A stretch of 64,000 nucleotides of DNA from Nannochloropsis oceanica (taxonomy: Eukaryota > Sar > Eustigmatophyceae > Eustigmatales > Monodopsidaceae). Position numbers and translations under genes: made by a program. The stretch covers positions 817,001 through 881,000 of the forward strand of contig CP038131.1 in the NCBI GenBank assembly GCA_004519485.1, read 5' to 3'. This document shows positions 19,684 through 30,583 of the stretch, one piece after another. Under the pieces are notes generated by a model, which saw nothing but the letters and a program-made list of their open reading frames with translations, was not told where the DNA came from and ran no database searches. The stretch's first letter is position 1; every line of letters starts with the position of its first letter.

Positions 19684-20708
19684 TTACCCAAACGGTTTAA
19701 ATTTCCTTGCGGCTTTCATCTTTTCTATTCGCGCCTTGTCCTCCTCAAAACGAGTCCGAAGACGGGCAAGCTGCTCCCGCTTCGCTTCTCGCATCTGGTG
19801 CGCGTAAAAATTCTTCAGTTCCGTCTCCTTCTTTTTCTTCTTGTGACTTCCCGACCTACTCCTTTTCTTCCCCCCATTTGCCTCGTTCTTTGCTCCTCCT
19901 GCACCTCCCCGCCGACGTTTCTTGCCGTACGACACGGTGACAAATCCATCGGCATCCGGTGTTGTCGCTGCTGCGAACCTTTTTCTCTTCTCCTCTGCCT
20001 CGGCGGCCTCGAATGAGGCCATGTAGCCATCCACCTCCTCTTGCAAGACCTTGCCCTGTGGCAATCTCGCTCTGAAGCGCCGTATCAGTTTTTGCACTTC
20101 ATCGTCGATAATTTCCTTGTCATCCTCTTTTCTTCTCTCTTGCTGCTGCTCTTGCTGCTGCTGCTGCTGCTTCTTGAGTTGTCGTTTGGAAGGTTTGTAC
20201 CCAGGCAAAAGCACGCTCCTCGACGGCGGTGATAGACGGGAAGCATCGCCGCTGGCGCTCATCACGGCCTTAAGACCTTTGCTAGTTCGAAACACGATAA
20301 ATCCAATGGCACATTTGCTTGTTAAAGAGACGGCGATTTCGTCGTCAGGGTGGTCCTTGACACGAACCTCTTCAACTTCCCCGTACCGGGCAAACGCCTC
20401 TCTCAAGTAGGTCCCGATGTCCACGCCCGTCCGCGCGGGGACGTTGGCCAGAAAAAGTGTCCTTCCTTGGGGTAAGTCTTCGCCGCTATGCGATGTTTGG
20501 GTATGGTTGGAGTTGGAGTCGGTGGGAGTCGATGGATGGTTGAGCGTGGGGCAATGGCGTGAGGAAATCAAAAGATACTTCGGGAAATCAGCGGGATCAG
20601 AATTTACCTTTTGCTCGAATGCTGACGGACGTAGAGGAAGGAAGAGAAGGGGCTAGACGTATCCTCACCCAAGGGCACTGCTAAGACATTGTAGCCCTTG
20701 ACTAGCAT
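19684..20708 (-). CDS. RRP7: RRP7-like ribosomal RNA processing protein
   Basis: Exons 20708-20608 and 20485-19684, separated by a 122-nt intron (AAAAG|GTAAAT ... CATAG|C), 300 aa. Exon 1 gives MLVKGYNVLAVPLGEDTSSP. Exon 2 holds an RRM-like fold (GRTLFLANVPARTGVDIGTY, VEEVRVKDHP, CAIGFIVFRTSKGLKAVMSA). The C-terminal RRP7 domain is unmistakable: ADGFVTVSYGKKRRRG, then NFYAHQMREAKREQLARLRT and FEEDKARIEKMKAARKFKPF. RRP7 belongs to the UTP-C/CURI subcomplex of the small-subunit processome in the nucleolus. A poly-Q tract sits between the domains (20145-20170). The short first exon supplies the expected N-terminal strand. Confidence 0.92.
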
Positions 20709-21183
20709 AGTCGTGGCTTATAAAGCAAGTAGTGTTTTAGTGAGCGCTTGGGAGCGAGTGGCGAGGGAGGATAAATGCGAGACTGCTGGGGGTTGGCGGT
20801 GCTTTCAGCTCCACAAGCAATCTGAAAGGAAACCCAAAAAAGATCTCACGTGCTGTGTGTATTTTGGTGACGGTGGTTCGTAAATGACAGGGATCAGTGG
20901 GGGGTCTGGACCAGGCAAAGGGGGCGATGCAAGAGCTGCCGCGTGCAACGGCCTTCGTCATTCGTCGACCTCCCCCCTCCCCCCCCACAAGCTACACCAC
21001 ACCACGAGGTTCTTCGAATGAAAGTTTGATTCTTTATTACAAATGGACCGCCTTGAATATATGGACAAGTCGAGGGACTTATTGTCAATTTGTATTTCAA
21101 CTGTCGTCCAAGTACATTCCCTCTCTGGGTCTCTCGCCCTGAAAACGCCATCTCCACATCCACCTACACACAAGTCATGAAAA
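20709..21183. promoter_or_regulatory. Intergenic region upstream of RRP7
   Basis: 475 bases between two minus-strand genes. No feature beyond a C-rich run near 20970-20987. Confidence 0.35.
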
Positions 21184-24100
21184 TCAATAAAATGCCAACA
21201 ACGTCATGCCCAACACCGATGAGACCAAGAGCATTCGCGTCGTCGTCAACAGATACTTCCCCGGGAAGGGCCGATCCAGTTGCGACTCCAGCACCCGTGC
21301 CGTCGCCGCGTTCACAGGCGGCCTTGGCATGTTCTGTGCTTTCTCCATAAACCTCGCGAGCGCAACTCGAAAGATATAAGCTATGGAAGTCCCCACGGTT
21401 CTAAATGCAATCCCTTTCATCAGCTCCCAGCTCCTTCCTATCGAAAGCATTCCCAAGGCCAAGCACAAAAAACCAACCCCTCTCAATTTCGCTCCTGGTC
21501 TGTCCGTGTACCTCTTCATCAGCCTTGTCCTCCCCTCAGCCAACGCCTCCAAAATCACGGACCCACAAATATAAAAAAATGCTCGATTTAGAAAGGATTC
21601 TAAAATAATTGATGCGGCCAAGGCGCGCCATTCCACCAAGTACATGCACAACCCCAACACTATACCCTGCACAACGGGCTTCTCCAATTTACACCGTGGA
21701 GCTACCATTTGCAACGCCGTTGCTGGAATCAAACTCAAAAACAAGGAGCCGTACCGCACTAGTGCCGAGCCTCGCAGGAAGGGAGGAAGGGAGAGAAGGG
21801 AGGAGGGGTGGGAATAACCACCCCCCAGGGAGTAGCAGCCCCATGCGGCAGCGACTTGGAGGAGGTACTCGCCGTAGTACAAGGAAATGGGCAGCTCGGT
21901 AGGAAAGGAGAGGGGGAAAGAAGGGGAGGACGAGGCGCTGACGGTGGTGGTGCCAGTTGCTGCTTGCGGGGGGGAGGAGGAGAAGGAAGAAGGAGATGAA
22001 GAGGGAGGAAGAGGAGGAGCTGGACCGCTTGTTGAATCGGCGGAAGTGGAAGGAGAGGTGGAGGAAGGGGAGGAGAGTAGGGGGGGGGAAGGCCAAAGAC
22101 GGATGCGATCCTCTTTCCGAAAGACCCAATGCGCTTCATCTTGCATTTCGAAAACCGCAATGAAAACGACAAGAATGAAGAACAGCCAGGTCCATTCAGG
22201 AGAAACACCTCCAGCACACACTACCTCCACCTGCTGATGCCGCTGCCCTTGCTGCTCCTGCGATGCTTCGAAGAAGGAGGTGAAGAAGGATACAATAGAG
22301 GAAAAGAGGGTGGAGAAGACAAAAGAGGAGAAGGAAGAGGAGACGGAGGAGGAGGAGGAGGAGGAGGAGGAAGAGGAAAGGAGGGAGGAAGAGTAATCGG
22401 CCATCTTGGGAGGAGGGAAGCAGTCAATACCAATTATTGGTGCGGGGTAGCCAGCTGCGGGGGGATAGAATAGGTACCATCCCTCTTCTCTCCCTCTCTC
22501 AGCCGAGGAGTAATCAGGGCTGCCACGAGCAGAGACCTTAAGGAGGACGAGGAGGAGCGGGGCAAGGTACATGGCCATTACAGTCAGGCGGGGCGAAAAG
22601 CCAGTACGGGTCCACCGGTCAAGTTGCGGGAGCCACAGGAAAGGTTTCCAAAAAAAGAGGGCGAGGAGCTGCAGGTGGTGCAAGGGGTTGGAAGGGGATC
22701 GACGATCGAGCATACGTATGGAAGCGGTGTGGGAGGCGAGCATCTGCTGTTGGGAAAGGAAAGCGTTCTCCCATCCCCGCATGGCGGCAGTGACATGTTC
22801 GTTGGATTGGCGGATCTTGGGGTACAGCCCCTTAATTTGCTCGTAGGGGCATATAGTCAAGTGGGCTCGGAGGTCTTTCCGAGCGGTACGGAAGCTGCAC
22901 CCGTGGGGCTGGTGGGGGCATTGAACGTTGCTGTACAGGCACTCGTCCTGGTGACGCTTGCTCTCAAGGGGGGACAAAACGGTACCACAACGGACGTTGG
23001 GGCAACGGATACGGGCAACGGCCATCTCGAGGAGGAGGGCATCGTGACGTCGCACTTCTGAGGGGACAAATTCTGAACGACACAGGGGGCAGTGACAATG
23101 CTGGGCGAGTTGAGGGACAGGCGACTGCTGCTGCTCCTGCTGCTGCTGCTGAGCGGTGAGGATGTTGCGAACGATACCTTGAATGCAGGTTTTGCAGAAG
23201 ACATGCGCGCAGGAGGGAAGTCGACATGGTTCGTCGAAGTTCTGGAGGCAAACGGGGCAGACCCAGATGTCTATTGGAACGTCTTCTACTTGTGCGACTT
23301 GACCCTGTAAATCTTGAGGGGTAGGAGGAGGACGGGCTGGCGATTGTTTGCCTCCAGCTCCTTCTCCTGCTGCTGCTGCTGTTGCTGATGCTGCTGCTGC
23401 TGCTGTGGCTGTAATTGTTGCTACTGGTGCTGCTGATGGGGAGGATGATCGAGGAGGAGGAGGACGGAAGCCAGTCGCTGCTTGGAAGGCTCTGTGTCGC
23501 CCTTGATGCTGATTCTGGGGTCGGCGCATGCGTAGGGTATTATTGTTGGTGATGGCATAGCCTCTGCCTCCTACCAAGGGCATGTCTCTCATCATGACCA
23601 GGCCTGGTAGTGGTATTGGTGGCGCGATTGCATGATCAATATCTAGGCTCCCAACTGTCGCGGCCATAAGGCCTTCGATTGCGGGGGAATGGTAGTGGTG
23701 ATGATGTAGATGCCCACTGGACTGGACGGTCGGCGATGCCGCCGCGGTTGTCGCTGATGACAAAACTTCCTCGCCTCTCTCGAGCTCGATCTCATCCTTC
23801 CCCTCCTCCTCGTCCACCTCTTCCTCTTCCCTGACCTCTTCATCTTCCTCCTCATCTTCCTCCTCCTCATCATCTTCCTCCTCTTCTTCTTCCTCCTGTC
23901 CCATTTCACTCTCGTTGATCTCATCATCGTCGCCGTCTTCTTCCCCTTCCTTGTTGTCATGGTCATTTCGAGAAGATTTCACCTCTTCCTCCCGTCCTTC
24001 TCCCTCCTCCTCCTCCTCCTCCTCCTCCTCCTCCTCCTCCTCTTCCTCCTCCTCCTCTTCCTCCATCTCTTTGTCCTCTTCGTCCTCCACTTCCGCCTCG

Positions 24101-24516
24101 CCTTCTGTGCTCTTGTCTTCTGCCGCTCGTGACTCCACACTTTCCGTTATGTGCTCCGCTGGATCCTCTGGAGGAAGCACGAGCTGAGGCAAGAGCTCGC
24201 GATCTTCGCCGTCACCATCAGCATTGCCGGCGCCGAGGCTACCAAGGGATGGAGTATGATTTAGATGCACCACGTTTGACGAGGCCAACGGGGAGGATGC
24301 AGGGGTGAAGGGTGATGAGCCTAGCCCGGTCATCAAGCGCTGCGAGACGTGCGGAGTGTTATTTGTACTGTTGGGGCGGCTGCCGAGACGTGGCCTTGTC
24401 ACAGGTGGGGGTGATGGACTGTGTGACGGCTGCATGCTTCTTATTTGACCTCCTGCCCTTTGAGTCCCCTCGCCATTTCCGGCACCACAGCTTGGGGAGT
24501 CGCCCTTGTCCAACAT
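21184..24516 (-). CDS. RING / TRAF-type zinc finger protein with polytopic membrane tail, putative E3 ubiquitin ligase
   Basis: A single-exon 1110-aa protein. Residues 1-120 are Ser/Pro-rich. Residues about 120-260 are acidic, with a run of about 20 Glu from (CTC)n at 24004-24062. A C3HC4 RING lies at about 415-475 (CPVCLQNFDEPCRLPSCAHV, FCKTCI, CHCPLCRSEF), with a poly-Q loop between the zinc ligands. TRAF/Sina-type zinc fingers follow at about 490-550 (RCPNVRCGTVL, HQDECLYSNVQCPHQPHGCS, AHLTICPYEQI). The order is that of RNF41/TRAF-like ligases, where the zinc fingers bind substrate. After residue about 620 come seven or eight hydrophobic segments with long Ser-rich loops (LFFILVVFIAVFEM, VVQGIVLGLCMYLVEW, LLVSSVLGMTLLAFY at the end). 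It therefore seems to be a membrane-embedded ligase with a cytosolic N-terminus. Ubiquitin-ligase activity is inferred from the RING only. Confidence 0.85.
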   Translation of the reverse strand: MLDKGDSPSCGAGNGEGTQRAGGQIRSMQPSHSPSPPPVTRPRLGSRPNSTNNTPHVSQRLMTGLGSSPFTPASSPLASSNVVHLNHTPSLGSLGAGNADGDGEDRELLPQLVLPPEDPAEHITESVESRAAEDKSTEGEAEVEDEEDKEMEEEEEEEEEEEEEEEEEEEEGEGREEEVKSSRNDHDNKEGEEDGDDDEINESEMGQEEEEEEEDDEEEEDEEEDEEVREEEEVDEEEGKDEIELERGEEVLSSATTAAASPTVQSSGHLHHHHYHSPAIEGLMAATVGSLDIDHAIAPPIPLPGLVMMRDMPLVGGRGYAITNNNTLRMRRPQNQHQGRHRAFQAATGFRPPPPRSSSPSAAPVATITATAAAAASATAAAAGEGAGGKQSPARPPPTPQDLQGQVAQVEDVPIDIWVCPVCLQNFDEPCRLPSCAHVFCKTCIQGIVRNILTAQQQQQEQQQSPVPQLAQHCHCPLCRSEFVPSEVRRHDALLLEMAVARIRCPNVRCGTVLSPLESKRHQDECLYSNVQCPHQPHGCSFRTARKDLRAHLTICPYEQIKGLYPKIRQSNEHVTAAMRGWENAFLSQQQMLASHTASIRMLDRRSPSNPLHHLQLLALFFWKPFLWLPQLDRWTRTGFSPRLTVMAMYLAPLLLVLLKVSARGSPDYSSAERGREEGWYLFYPPAAGYPAPIIGIDCFPPPKMADYSSSLLSSSSSSSSSSSVSSSFSSFVFSTLFSSIVSFFTSFFEASQEQQGQRHQQVEVVCAGGVSPEWTWLFFILVVFIAVFEMQDEAHWVFRKEDRIRLWPSPPLLSSPSSTSPSTSADSTSGPAPPLPPSSSPSSFSSSPPQAATGTTTVSASSSPSFPLSFPTELPISLYYGEYLLQVAAAWGCYSLGGGYSHPSSLLSLPPFLRGSALVRYGSLFLSLIPATALQMVAPRCKLEKPVVQGIVLGLCMYLVEWRALAASIILESFLNRAFFYICGSVILEALAEGRTRLMKRYTDRPGAKLRGVGFLCLALGMLSIGRSWELMKGIAFRTVGTSIAYIFRVALARFMEKAQNMPRPPVNAATARVLESQLDRPFPGKYLLTTTRMLLVSSVLGMTLLAFY
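24004..24062. repeat. (CTC)n coding microsatellite (poly-Glu)
   Basis: A nearly pure CTC tract on the plus strand. It encodes a Glu run in the acidic region of the RING membrane protein. CTT/CTC-rich sequence continues on both sides (23770-24100). Confidence 0.9.
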
Positions 24517-24717
24517 CGGGGCGTCGTCCTAGCCTCTGCGCGTATGTGTGCGGGTGGGGAGTTTTGGTTGGATGGGTATTCTGTAATAACGTATCACGGT
24601 GCATAAGAAATGCTGGCTGGCATCAACAACGGGTTGCTGATAATTTGCATCATCCCACCGCACACTGAAACATCTCTCTCGCATTTTTTTCTCTCTCACA
24701 ATACACAAACAGCATTT

Positions 24718-26426
24718 ATGGACGACGAAAATGGAAATGTGGTGGTGGCGGCTAGCCAGCACCATGGCCGTGGCTTGTTTGGAACGCGAGCATTCACGCC
24801 TAACGAGGTAAGCGATGCGGGGTGGTGAAGGAGAGGATGTCGGAGGGTGAGGTTACGAACGCAGTTTGTCCTGTCCTTGCAAATAATTGTGGCTTTGATG
24901 CAGTATTACCAGAATCTTTGAGTAAGATGTGTGTCGATATCAAGGGATGTGCTTGAAAAGGCGCATTTTAACCAAGGAGAATGAGAGCGGAGGAGGGAGG
25001 AAGGACGGGTAGAGCCCCGATTCAAGTAAAGGTGTCTACTCACTTCCCACTGTTCGATCAACACCTTCACCCTCTTGGCCCCTAGATCATCCTGCATGAG
25101 CGGCCACTGGTCGCCTTGCAAAGTTTGGAGAACCGGCAGTACTTTCCGACGTGCGGATCGTGTTTGCACGTTATTGGCACATGCCGGCAGCATCTTGTGC
25201 TGCTGGCCGAGCAAGGAGATCGCAGTCAGCTGGTTCGGGAGGACGAGGCAAGACACCTGCAGGAAGAGGCCACAATCTTTCCGGCAGCTGTGATGGCGTC
25301 GCTTGTGCCGTGCGCGATGGGCTGTGGTGAGTTGTATTGCACGCCTGAGTGCCGAGAAGAGCATTGGAATCGAGGGCATCGGTTGTTGTGCGTGGGACAC
25401 ATCTCGGAGAGCGAGGCAGCTACGCACCCCCTGGTGCTGTACAAAATGCACGCTTTGCGAACCAATGAGATATTTTTGCTCGTTGCCGATGTCGTAGCAT
25501 TGGTGCTCACGCGCTTTGATGCTAATGGCGGAGATATAGCCGCGGCCTTGTTGCCGTTCAGTGATTTTGTGCAGCTCCCGTGGTGGGAAGTAGCGACAAA
25601 CCCCGACTCGAGTAGTGATCCCGTTGCATTTCAAGATATGCTTCGGAGCCTCGTCCAAGAAGCGGCTGATCTGTTGGCGAAAGCGTTATTAACCAGACCT
25701 GGGGCGCCGCTTGCGGCATATCGGGGTGTGGTAGATGGGCTGTTCACGTCTGAATTCATGGCGTCGATGATTGGGATGTTTGAACAAAATAATGTAGGTA
25801 TCCGTCGGCAGTCACCCTTGCCTTCTTTTTTGGCCGAGCAGCTTGTACCGCGTTGTCACGAGCCCTCGGTGCTGGTTTATTTGCAGTTGCTGGGAAAGAT
25901 TTTGGAGGATTGGACGGATGCAGCGGAGGAGGAGGATGATGAAGAGGATGAAGAGGAGGCCAAAAACGAGGAGGGTGCCATGCAGGTGGACAATGCAGAG
26001 GATGTAGGGGGTTCGTGTCGCGGCGGAGATGATCATGTCCATGACCATCAGCACAAAAGGATAGCCTCATCTTATTCGTCTGCGGTGTCGTCATTGTCAC
26101 CACCAGAGCTACTGGAGGCCTGTTTGACAAAGAGCAAGACGTCAGATATCTTCTCTGCGCTGGACGGTACGGCATTGCTCTCCCTCATATGTTGCATGAA
26201 TCATTCATGCCAACCCAATTGTGAAGTGCGGTGGGTAGGGGGTTTAGAGCCTAATTCGCCTTTGGTCGCAGAGTTGGTGGCCCTGGAATCTATTCCAGCA
26301 GGAGGTGAGCTGTTTCAAAGTTACGTAACAGTGGAAAATACGACGGTGGAGGAAAGGAGGAAGAAATTAAAGGAATATGGCTTTTTGTGTCAGTGCCCGT
26401 TGTGTGCGAATGGGGACAAGCACTAG
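24718..26426 (+). CDS. SET-MYND domain (SMYD/ATXR2-like) protein
   Basis: Exons 24718-24807 and 25086-26426, with a 278-nt intron (GAG|GTAAGC ... CCCTAG|ATC), 476 aa. Exon 1 gives the SET N-flank VVVAASQHHGRGLFGTRAF. The junction reads FTPNEIILHERPLVALQSLE, matching the usual GEIIxxExPLV of this group. A zinc-binding MYND-like segment follows: CGSCLHV, CAMGCGELYCTPECREEHW and GHRLLC. The SET core resumes at LLSLICCMNHSCQPNCEVRW and GGELFQSYV. The post-SET Cys cluster is LKEYGFLCQCPLC. Motifs favour a protein lysine methyltransferase of the SMYD/ASHR/ATXR2 type, acting in nucleus or cytosol on histone or other substrates. An acidic insert (about 25925-25975) precedes the catalytic half. It is divergent from the RING gene, 201 bases start to start. 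Confidence 0.9.
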
Positions 26427-27527
26427 GAATATTTGATGCGAACAGTTCTTTTGGCGGAAAGAAGAAGACGTCAGAAAGTACGAGAACGCATGTGTGTCCT
26501 CTGTGTCTGTTTCGACTTCTCTACTCCTCTTCTTCTTCTTTTCTGGTGGCCCTCGAGACATCACAACTACTTACCTTACAGGGAATTTCTTCGCTCACGA
26601 ATATTATGAAGGAGGATTGCTTCGTCTACGAAAAAAATATCTCAATACGCTCTAATTAGCAGAGTCACACCAAGAGCCAGGGCTTGTGGAAACTCGGTAT
26701 GTGTACCTACCTGCCTATCTGTACTGAGGAGTGGCCCATGAAACCAAATACTGGCCGTAATATGAAGAGGCCATCGAGTGCCTCGTACAGCCAATGGAAG
26801 TATGGTATTATTCAAAATTATAAATTTTCTTATGACTAGTGTTGAGTGAAGGAGGGGATGACCTTACTTGGCCACATATCGAGTGATTTCACGCTCTTGC
26901 AGAGAAAGAAGGAAAAGGAGAGTCAGTCGTGCCGTTGAGAGTGAGTTCCGCCGGGGCGCGAGCGAGTCAGGGAACGAATTTCAGCTTCTGCTGACATCCC
27001 CAAAAAAAATCGCATCACACAAGGCTGGTACGTAAGGATTGCCAGGCTTGTGTGAAATACTTGGTGTGAAAGATGGACGATAAGCGCTTTGTTTGGGGAC
27101 GGCATCCGTCCCGATGATCCTCGCTCGCATCTTCCGATGTTCCAAGTGGGCAGCAACGTTGTAACTTTGGATCATCATTTATTTTTCTTTGTCGGAAGAT
27201 GCTGGTCCCCCAGGCCACCACGCGCTCTGAGCCTCCGTCCATTTGTCACTACACTTACGCACACAGGAAGCTTCGGGTTCTGACGGCCAGAGGAACTGGG
27301 TCATGGCGGCAAAGACAAGCCAATAGCGGTAGCAAGGAAGACGGGACTCGGACAAGCAAGCACACGTAGGCGTCGTGAATAGCTTGGGCACGCCGCGCAC
27401 ACCACTCGAGCCCTTAAGGAAAGCAGGAATATTATACTCAGCAGCAACAGCAAGCCGGGAGCGGGCCGCAGGGAAAGGAAGAATTTGCTATAGGGTAGAA
27501 AGGCGGATAGATCGGGAACTGGAAATC
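26427..27527. promoter_or_regulatory. Intergenic region, SET-MYND / GT4 glycosyltransferase
   Basis: About 1.1 kb between tandem plus-strand genes. It holds the SET-MYND 3' UTR and the glycosyltransferase promoter and 5' UTR. Short open frames occur on both strands, but none has a recognisable product. Confidence 0.4.
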
Positions 27528-29682
27528 ATGCCATGCGGCGACCATGCCCCACGACTGCCGAATGAGGTAAGCGAAGCAAATTGGTGGAGATATGGCAAGA
27601 TTGGGCAGTGTTTTTTGGTCCATATGTATGTGAGGATGAAGGGGGGAGAGAAACATGATCGCATCTGCCGACCGAAACTGGAGTCTGAGGCGTGGTCATC
27701 GGGACCTGAGGAACGGGGCTGTACGGAGCCCTCAAAAGCAGCCCAGCCCGGCATTGCGGTCACACGTGCAAATATTGATGCCCTCGCAACTGGCTCGCGA
27801 ATCTCTTTGTCGTGCGACTCGTCCACTCACTTGCCTATCTTCCCGTTCCTACCTCCCCCCTCCCTCTCCCCTCCAAAAGGACCTAGAGGAGGCAGCCGGT
27901 CACTACTCGGAGGAATCTTACGACGCCCGTCGGGACAAGCACCATCACTACCTTACCCAATACCAGCTACAACAACAACTGCCCCAACAAGGGTCCACTA
28001 GCAGCCGTACCAGCAGTGTTAGCAGCTGCTCCACAGCGCTTCTCGCCGACACGGACCACATCTGTCTTGAAGCAGAAGCAAGCGAGGAGGAAGGATCCAG
28101 CGGTGGGGACAGGTTTGAGAGCGGAGCGGCACCGCGGGTGGTGATTTTTACCGCTGCTTATTACGTGTGTGATGGCGTGAGTCTCACAATACGGAAACTC
28201 CGGGGGCACCTTCAATCGAAAGGGATCGCATCCCGCGTCGTATCGTGTGGGCCTGCGGGCTGGAGCGAACCAGATGTATTTACGGTCCCTTCAATTCCGT
28301 TGCCGATTATTAATGCAGATGATAACTTTGGGTATTCTCTAGGGCTCAAACTGACGGAACGTTGCAAGGCGCAGATCAAGAGTTTTAAGCCTTCGGTCAT
28401 TCACTTCACTGTGCCGGATTTTTTGGCTTTGGATGCCCTGAGGTGGGCGAAGGCGGAGCATATCCCAGTGATGGGCACATGGCACAGCAATTATTCCGAT
28501 TATCTGAAGTTTTATCATTTGAATATAATTCGATTGCCCGTGGAGAGGTACATTAGGTCGTTTTACGTTAACATGCCCATCTACGTTCCCACGCCGTTTA
28601 TTCGCAAGCGGTTGTTGGATAGTGGGTTTCCGACAGAACGAGTGGGGATATGGGGGAGGGGGGTCGATTTCAATATGTTCAAGCCGTCGAATCGATCGAT
28701 GGCATTCAGGCGGGAGAGGGGGATTGAGGATGATGAGGTCGTCATATTGTGGGTGGGGCGTCTGGTTAAGGAAAAGAGTCCTGATATATGGGCGGAGGTA
28801 ATACGGAGATTGGAAAGAGAGGGGTTAAGATTTCGAGCTCTGGTGGTGGGGAGCGGGAGTTGGGAGGAGAATATGAAAAAATTGCCAAGGACAGAGCATT
28901 TGGGGTGGTTGAGTGGGGAGGCGTTGGCGCGGGTGTATGCGAGTGTGGACGTGTTTTTATTCCCGAGCGAGGTGGAGACGTTTGGTAATGTCACGTTGGA
29001 GGCCTTGGCAAGCGGCGTGCCGTGTGTGGCGTCAGCGGGATGCAGTGGACATCTGGTAAGTCATGGGATCAATGGTTTTGTGGTGGGAAAGGCGGATGTG
29101 GAGGAGTATTATATGTTGACGAGGCGTTTGGTGGTGGACAAGGGATTGAGGGAGCGATTTGCGGCGAAAGCAAGGGGCAGCATCAAGGAACTGGAGCATG
29201 ATAGAGTGATGGATATGATGGTCACGAATTATGAGGGGGTAATGCATGCTTATCATCAGGTTGGGGGGGACGGCTGCGCGAGTCGGAGTAATGGCTGGGG
29301 GGATGTCTGGATAGCGATGATATTTCACTTTTTTTCGTTTTTACTTTGGTTGGGGACACCGTTGATGAAGGGATATGTGGCTGTCGCGAGTGGGGTGGGG
29401 GCATGCTGGAGGCGGCCGTTTTGGGGGGGATTGCCGGATCGGATGCTGATGGGCTTTGCACGGTGTTTTTCTTGTTTGATACGACGGCAGCAGCTGCAGC
29501 TGCCTCGAGTAGGGGGGGGAAGGGGAGGTGGAGAAAGGGAAGGAGGGAGGCCGGTATTTCGAGAGCGGGTGAAGATGTTGGCGATCTGTGTGTGGTTGTC
29601 TGCAATTGTGATAGTATATCACACGTATACGAGCATGGACTGGAAAGCAACGGTTGGAGGTTGGGGAGGGGAGGAGAGGTAG
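27528..29682 (+). CDS. GT4-family glycosyltransferase with C-terminal membrane segments
   Basis: Proposed exons are 27528-27566 and 27880-29682 (GAG|GTAAGC ... AAAAG|GAC), 613 aa. Exon 1 supplies only MPCGDHAPRLPNE and is less certain than the rest; an ATG at 27655 is in frame if the intron is not used. A GT-B fold follows. The N-lobe starts RVVIFTAAYYVCDGVSLTIR (about 97), with GTWHSNYSDYLKF and PIYVPTPFIRKRLLDSGFP. The C-lobe has VVILWVGRLVKEKSPDIWAE (about 300), then PSEVETFGNVTLEALASGVP with the E-x7-E retaining signature, and ASAGCSGHLV. It is GT4 (SQD2 or MgtA-like by motif), so a retaining transferase using a nucleotide sugar. Two hydrophobic segments at 29310-29400 and 29570-29625 would anchor the C-terminus, which is unusual for SQD2. 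Acceptor unknown; a lipid or glycan role is inference. Confidence 0.82.
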
Positions 29683-30583
29683 GAGGAGGGGGAGGGGGGG
29701 AAGTGGAGGTAAAAGCAGAAGATGGGATTGGCACGATGGGTTATCATAAAGGGGACGGCGCGGAAAGTATGCTCAAAGATATAAACAAAGACTTGTGTGT
29801 TGTGTGTGTGAGAGAGAGAATTCGTGTTTTTCTGTGGAAGGGTGATAAAACTGCATTAGCATTCCACGGGCAGGAGGGTGCAGTAATTCCAGCAACAACA
29901 CAAGCGGCAGCAGCAGCACGCAGAGGAGGCTGAGGCGGAGGAGGAGGAGGAGGAGGAGGAAGAGGAGGAAGTGGGGAGTCCCTCGACGAAACTCGTCAAC
30001 ATAAAAGTAGTTTTTGATTGGTCCAAAATGAAACAGTAGAGAAGTCGCTATTTGAAATAGTAGAGACGGCTAAGGAGTAAAAAAAGATTAAGGCAATGAA
30101 GAGGACAACGAGGAAAATGAGGAAGGAGAGGGGAAAAGAGCGAGAGATGTGATTGCCGTGTTTCTGTACACTCTGAGACGGACAAGGAAGGCGAGGTCGG
30201 TGACGATGCTACAAAACGAAATACGACCGTGCGGAGATGTATGTGTGTGCGGAAGATGGAATGAGAGCGTGCGGTTGCAAACCTCTTCCTCCCCCACACA
30301 CGTGACTCGACACCGAACACTGACAACAAAGAAGCACAAGCAGAAATGAGTTAATCGTCAGTCAGCGTCACTGTTTTTATTTGTCGTCCATATTGTATTA
30401 TCTCTTCGATTTTCTACGAATAATTCATCTCCAAAATATTGTATATCTTCTTATTCATATTTATGTACACACGAAATTTACTATCAGAGGAATCTCCGAA
30501 GACAATCTTTCAATAGTTATCCAACAAAGTCAACCCTAAAAAGCCCTTAAAAGCCAAGCCCGCCGATCTTCATTCACACGATG
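29683..30583. other. Convergent 3' region, GT4 / lipase-like hydrolase
   Basis: About 900 bases between converging genes. There is a (GAG/GGA)n purine tract at 29930-29975 and an AT-rich stretch at 30370-30500, above the local AT content. No gene supported. Confidence 0.4.
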
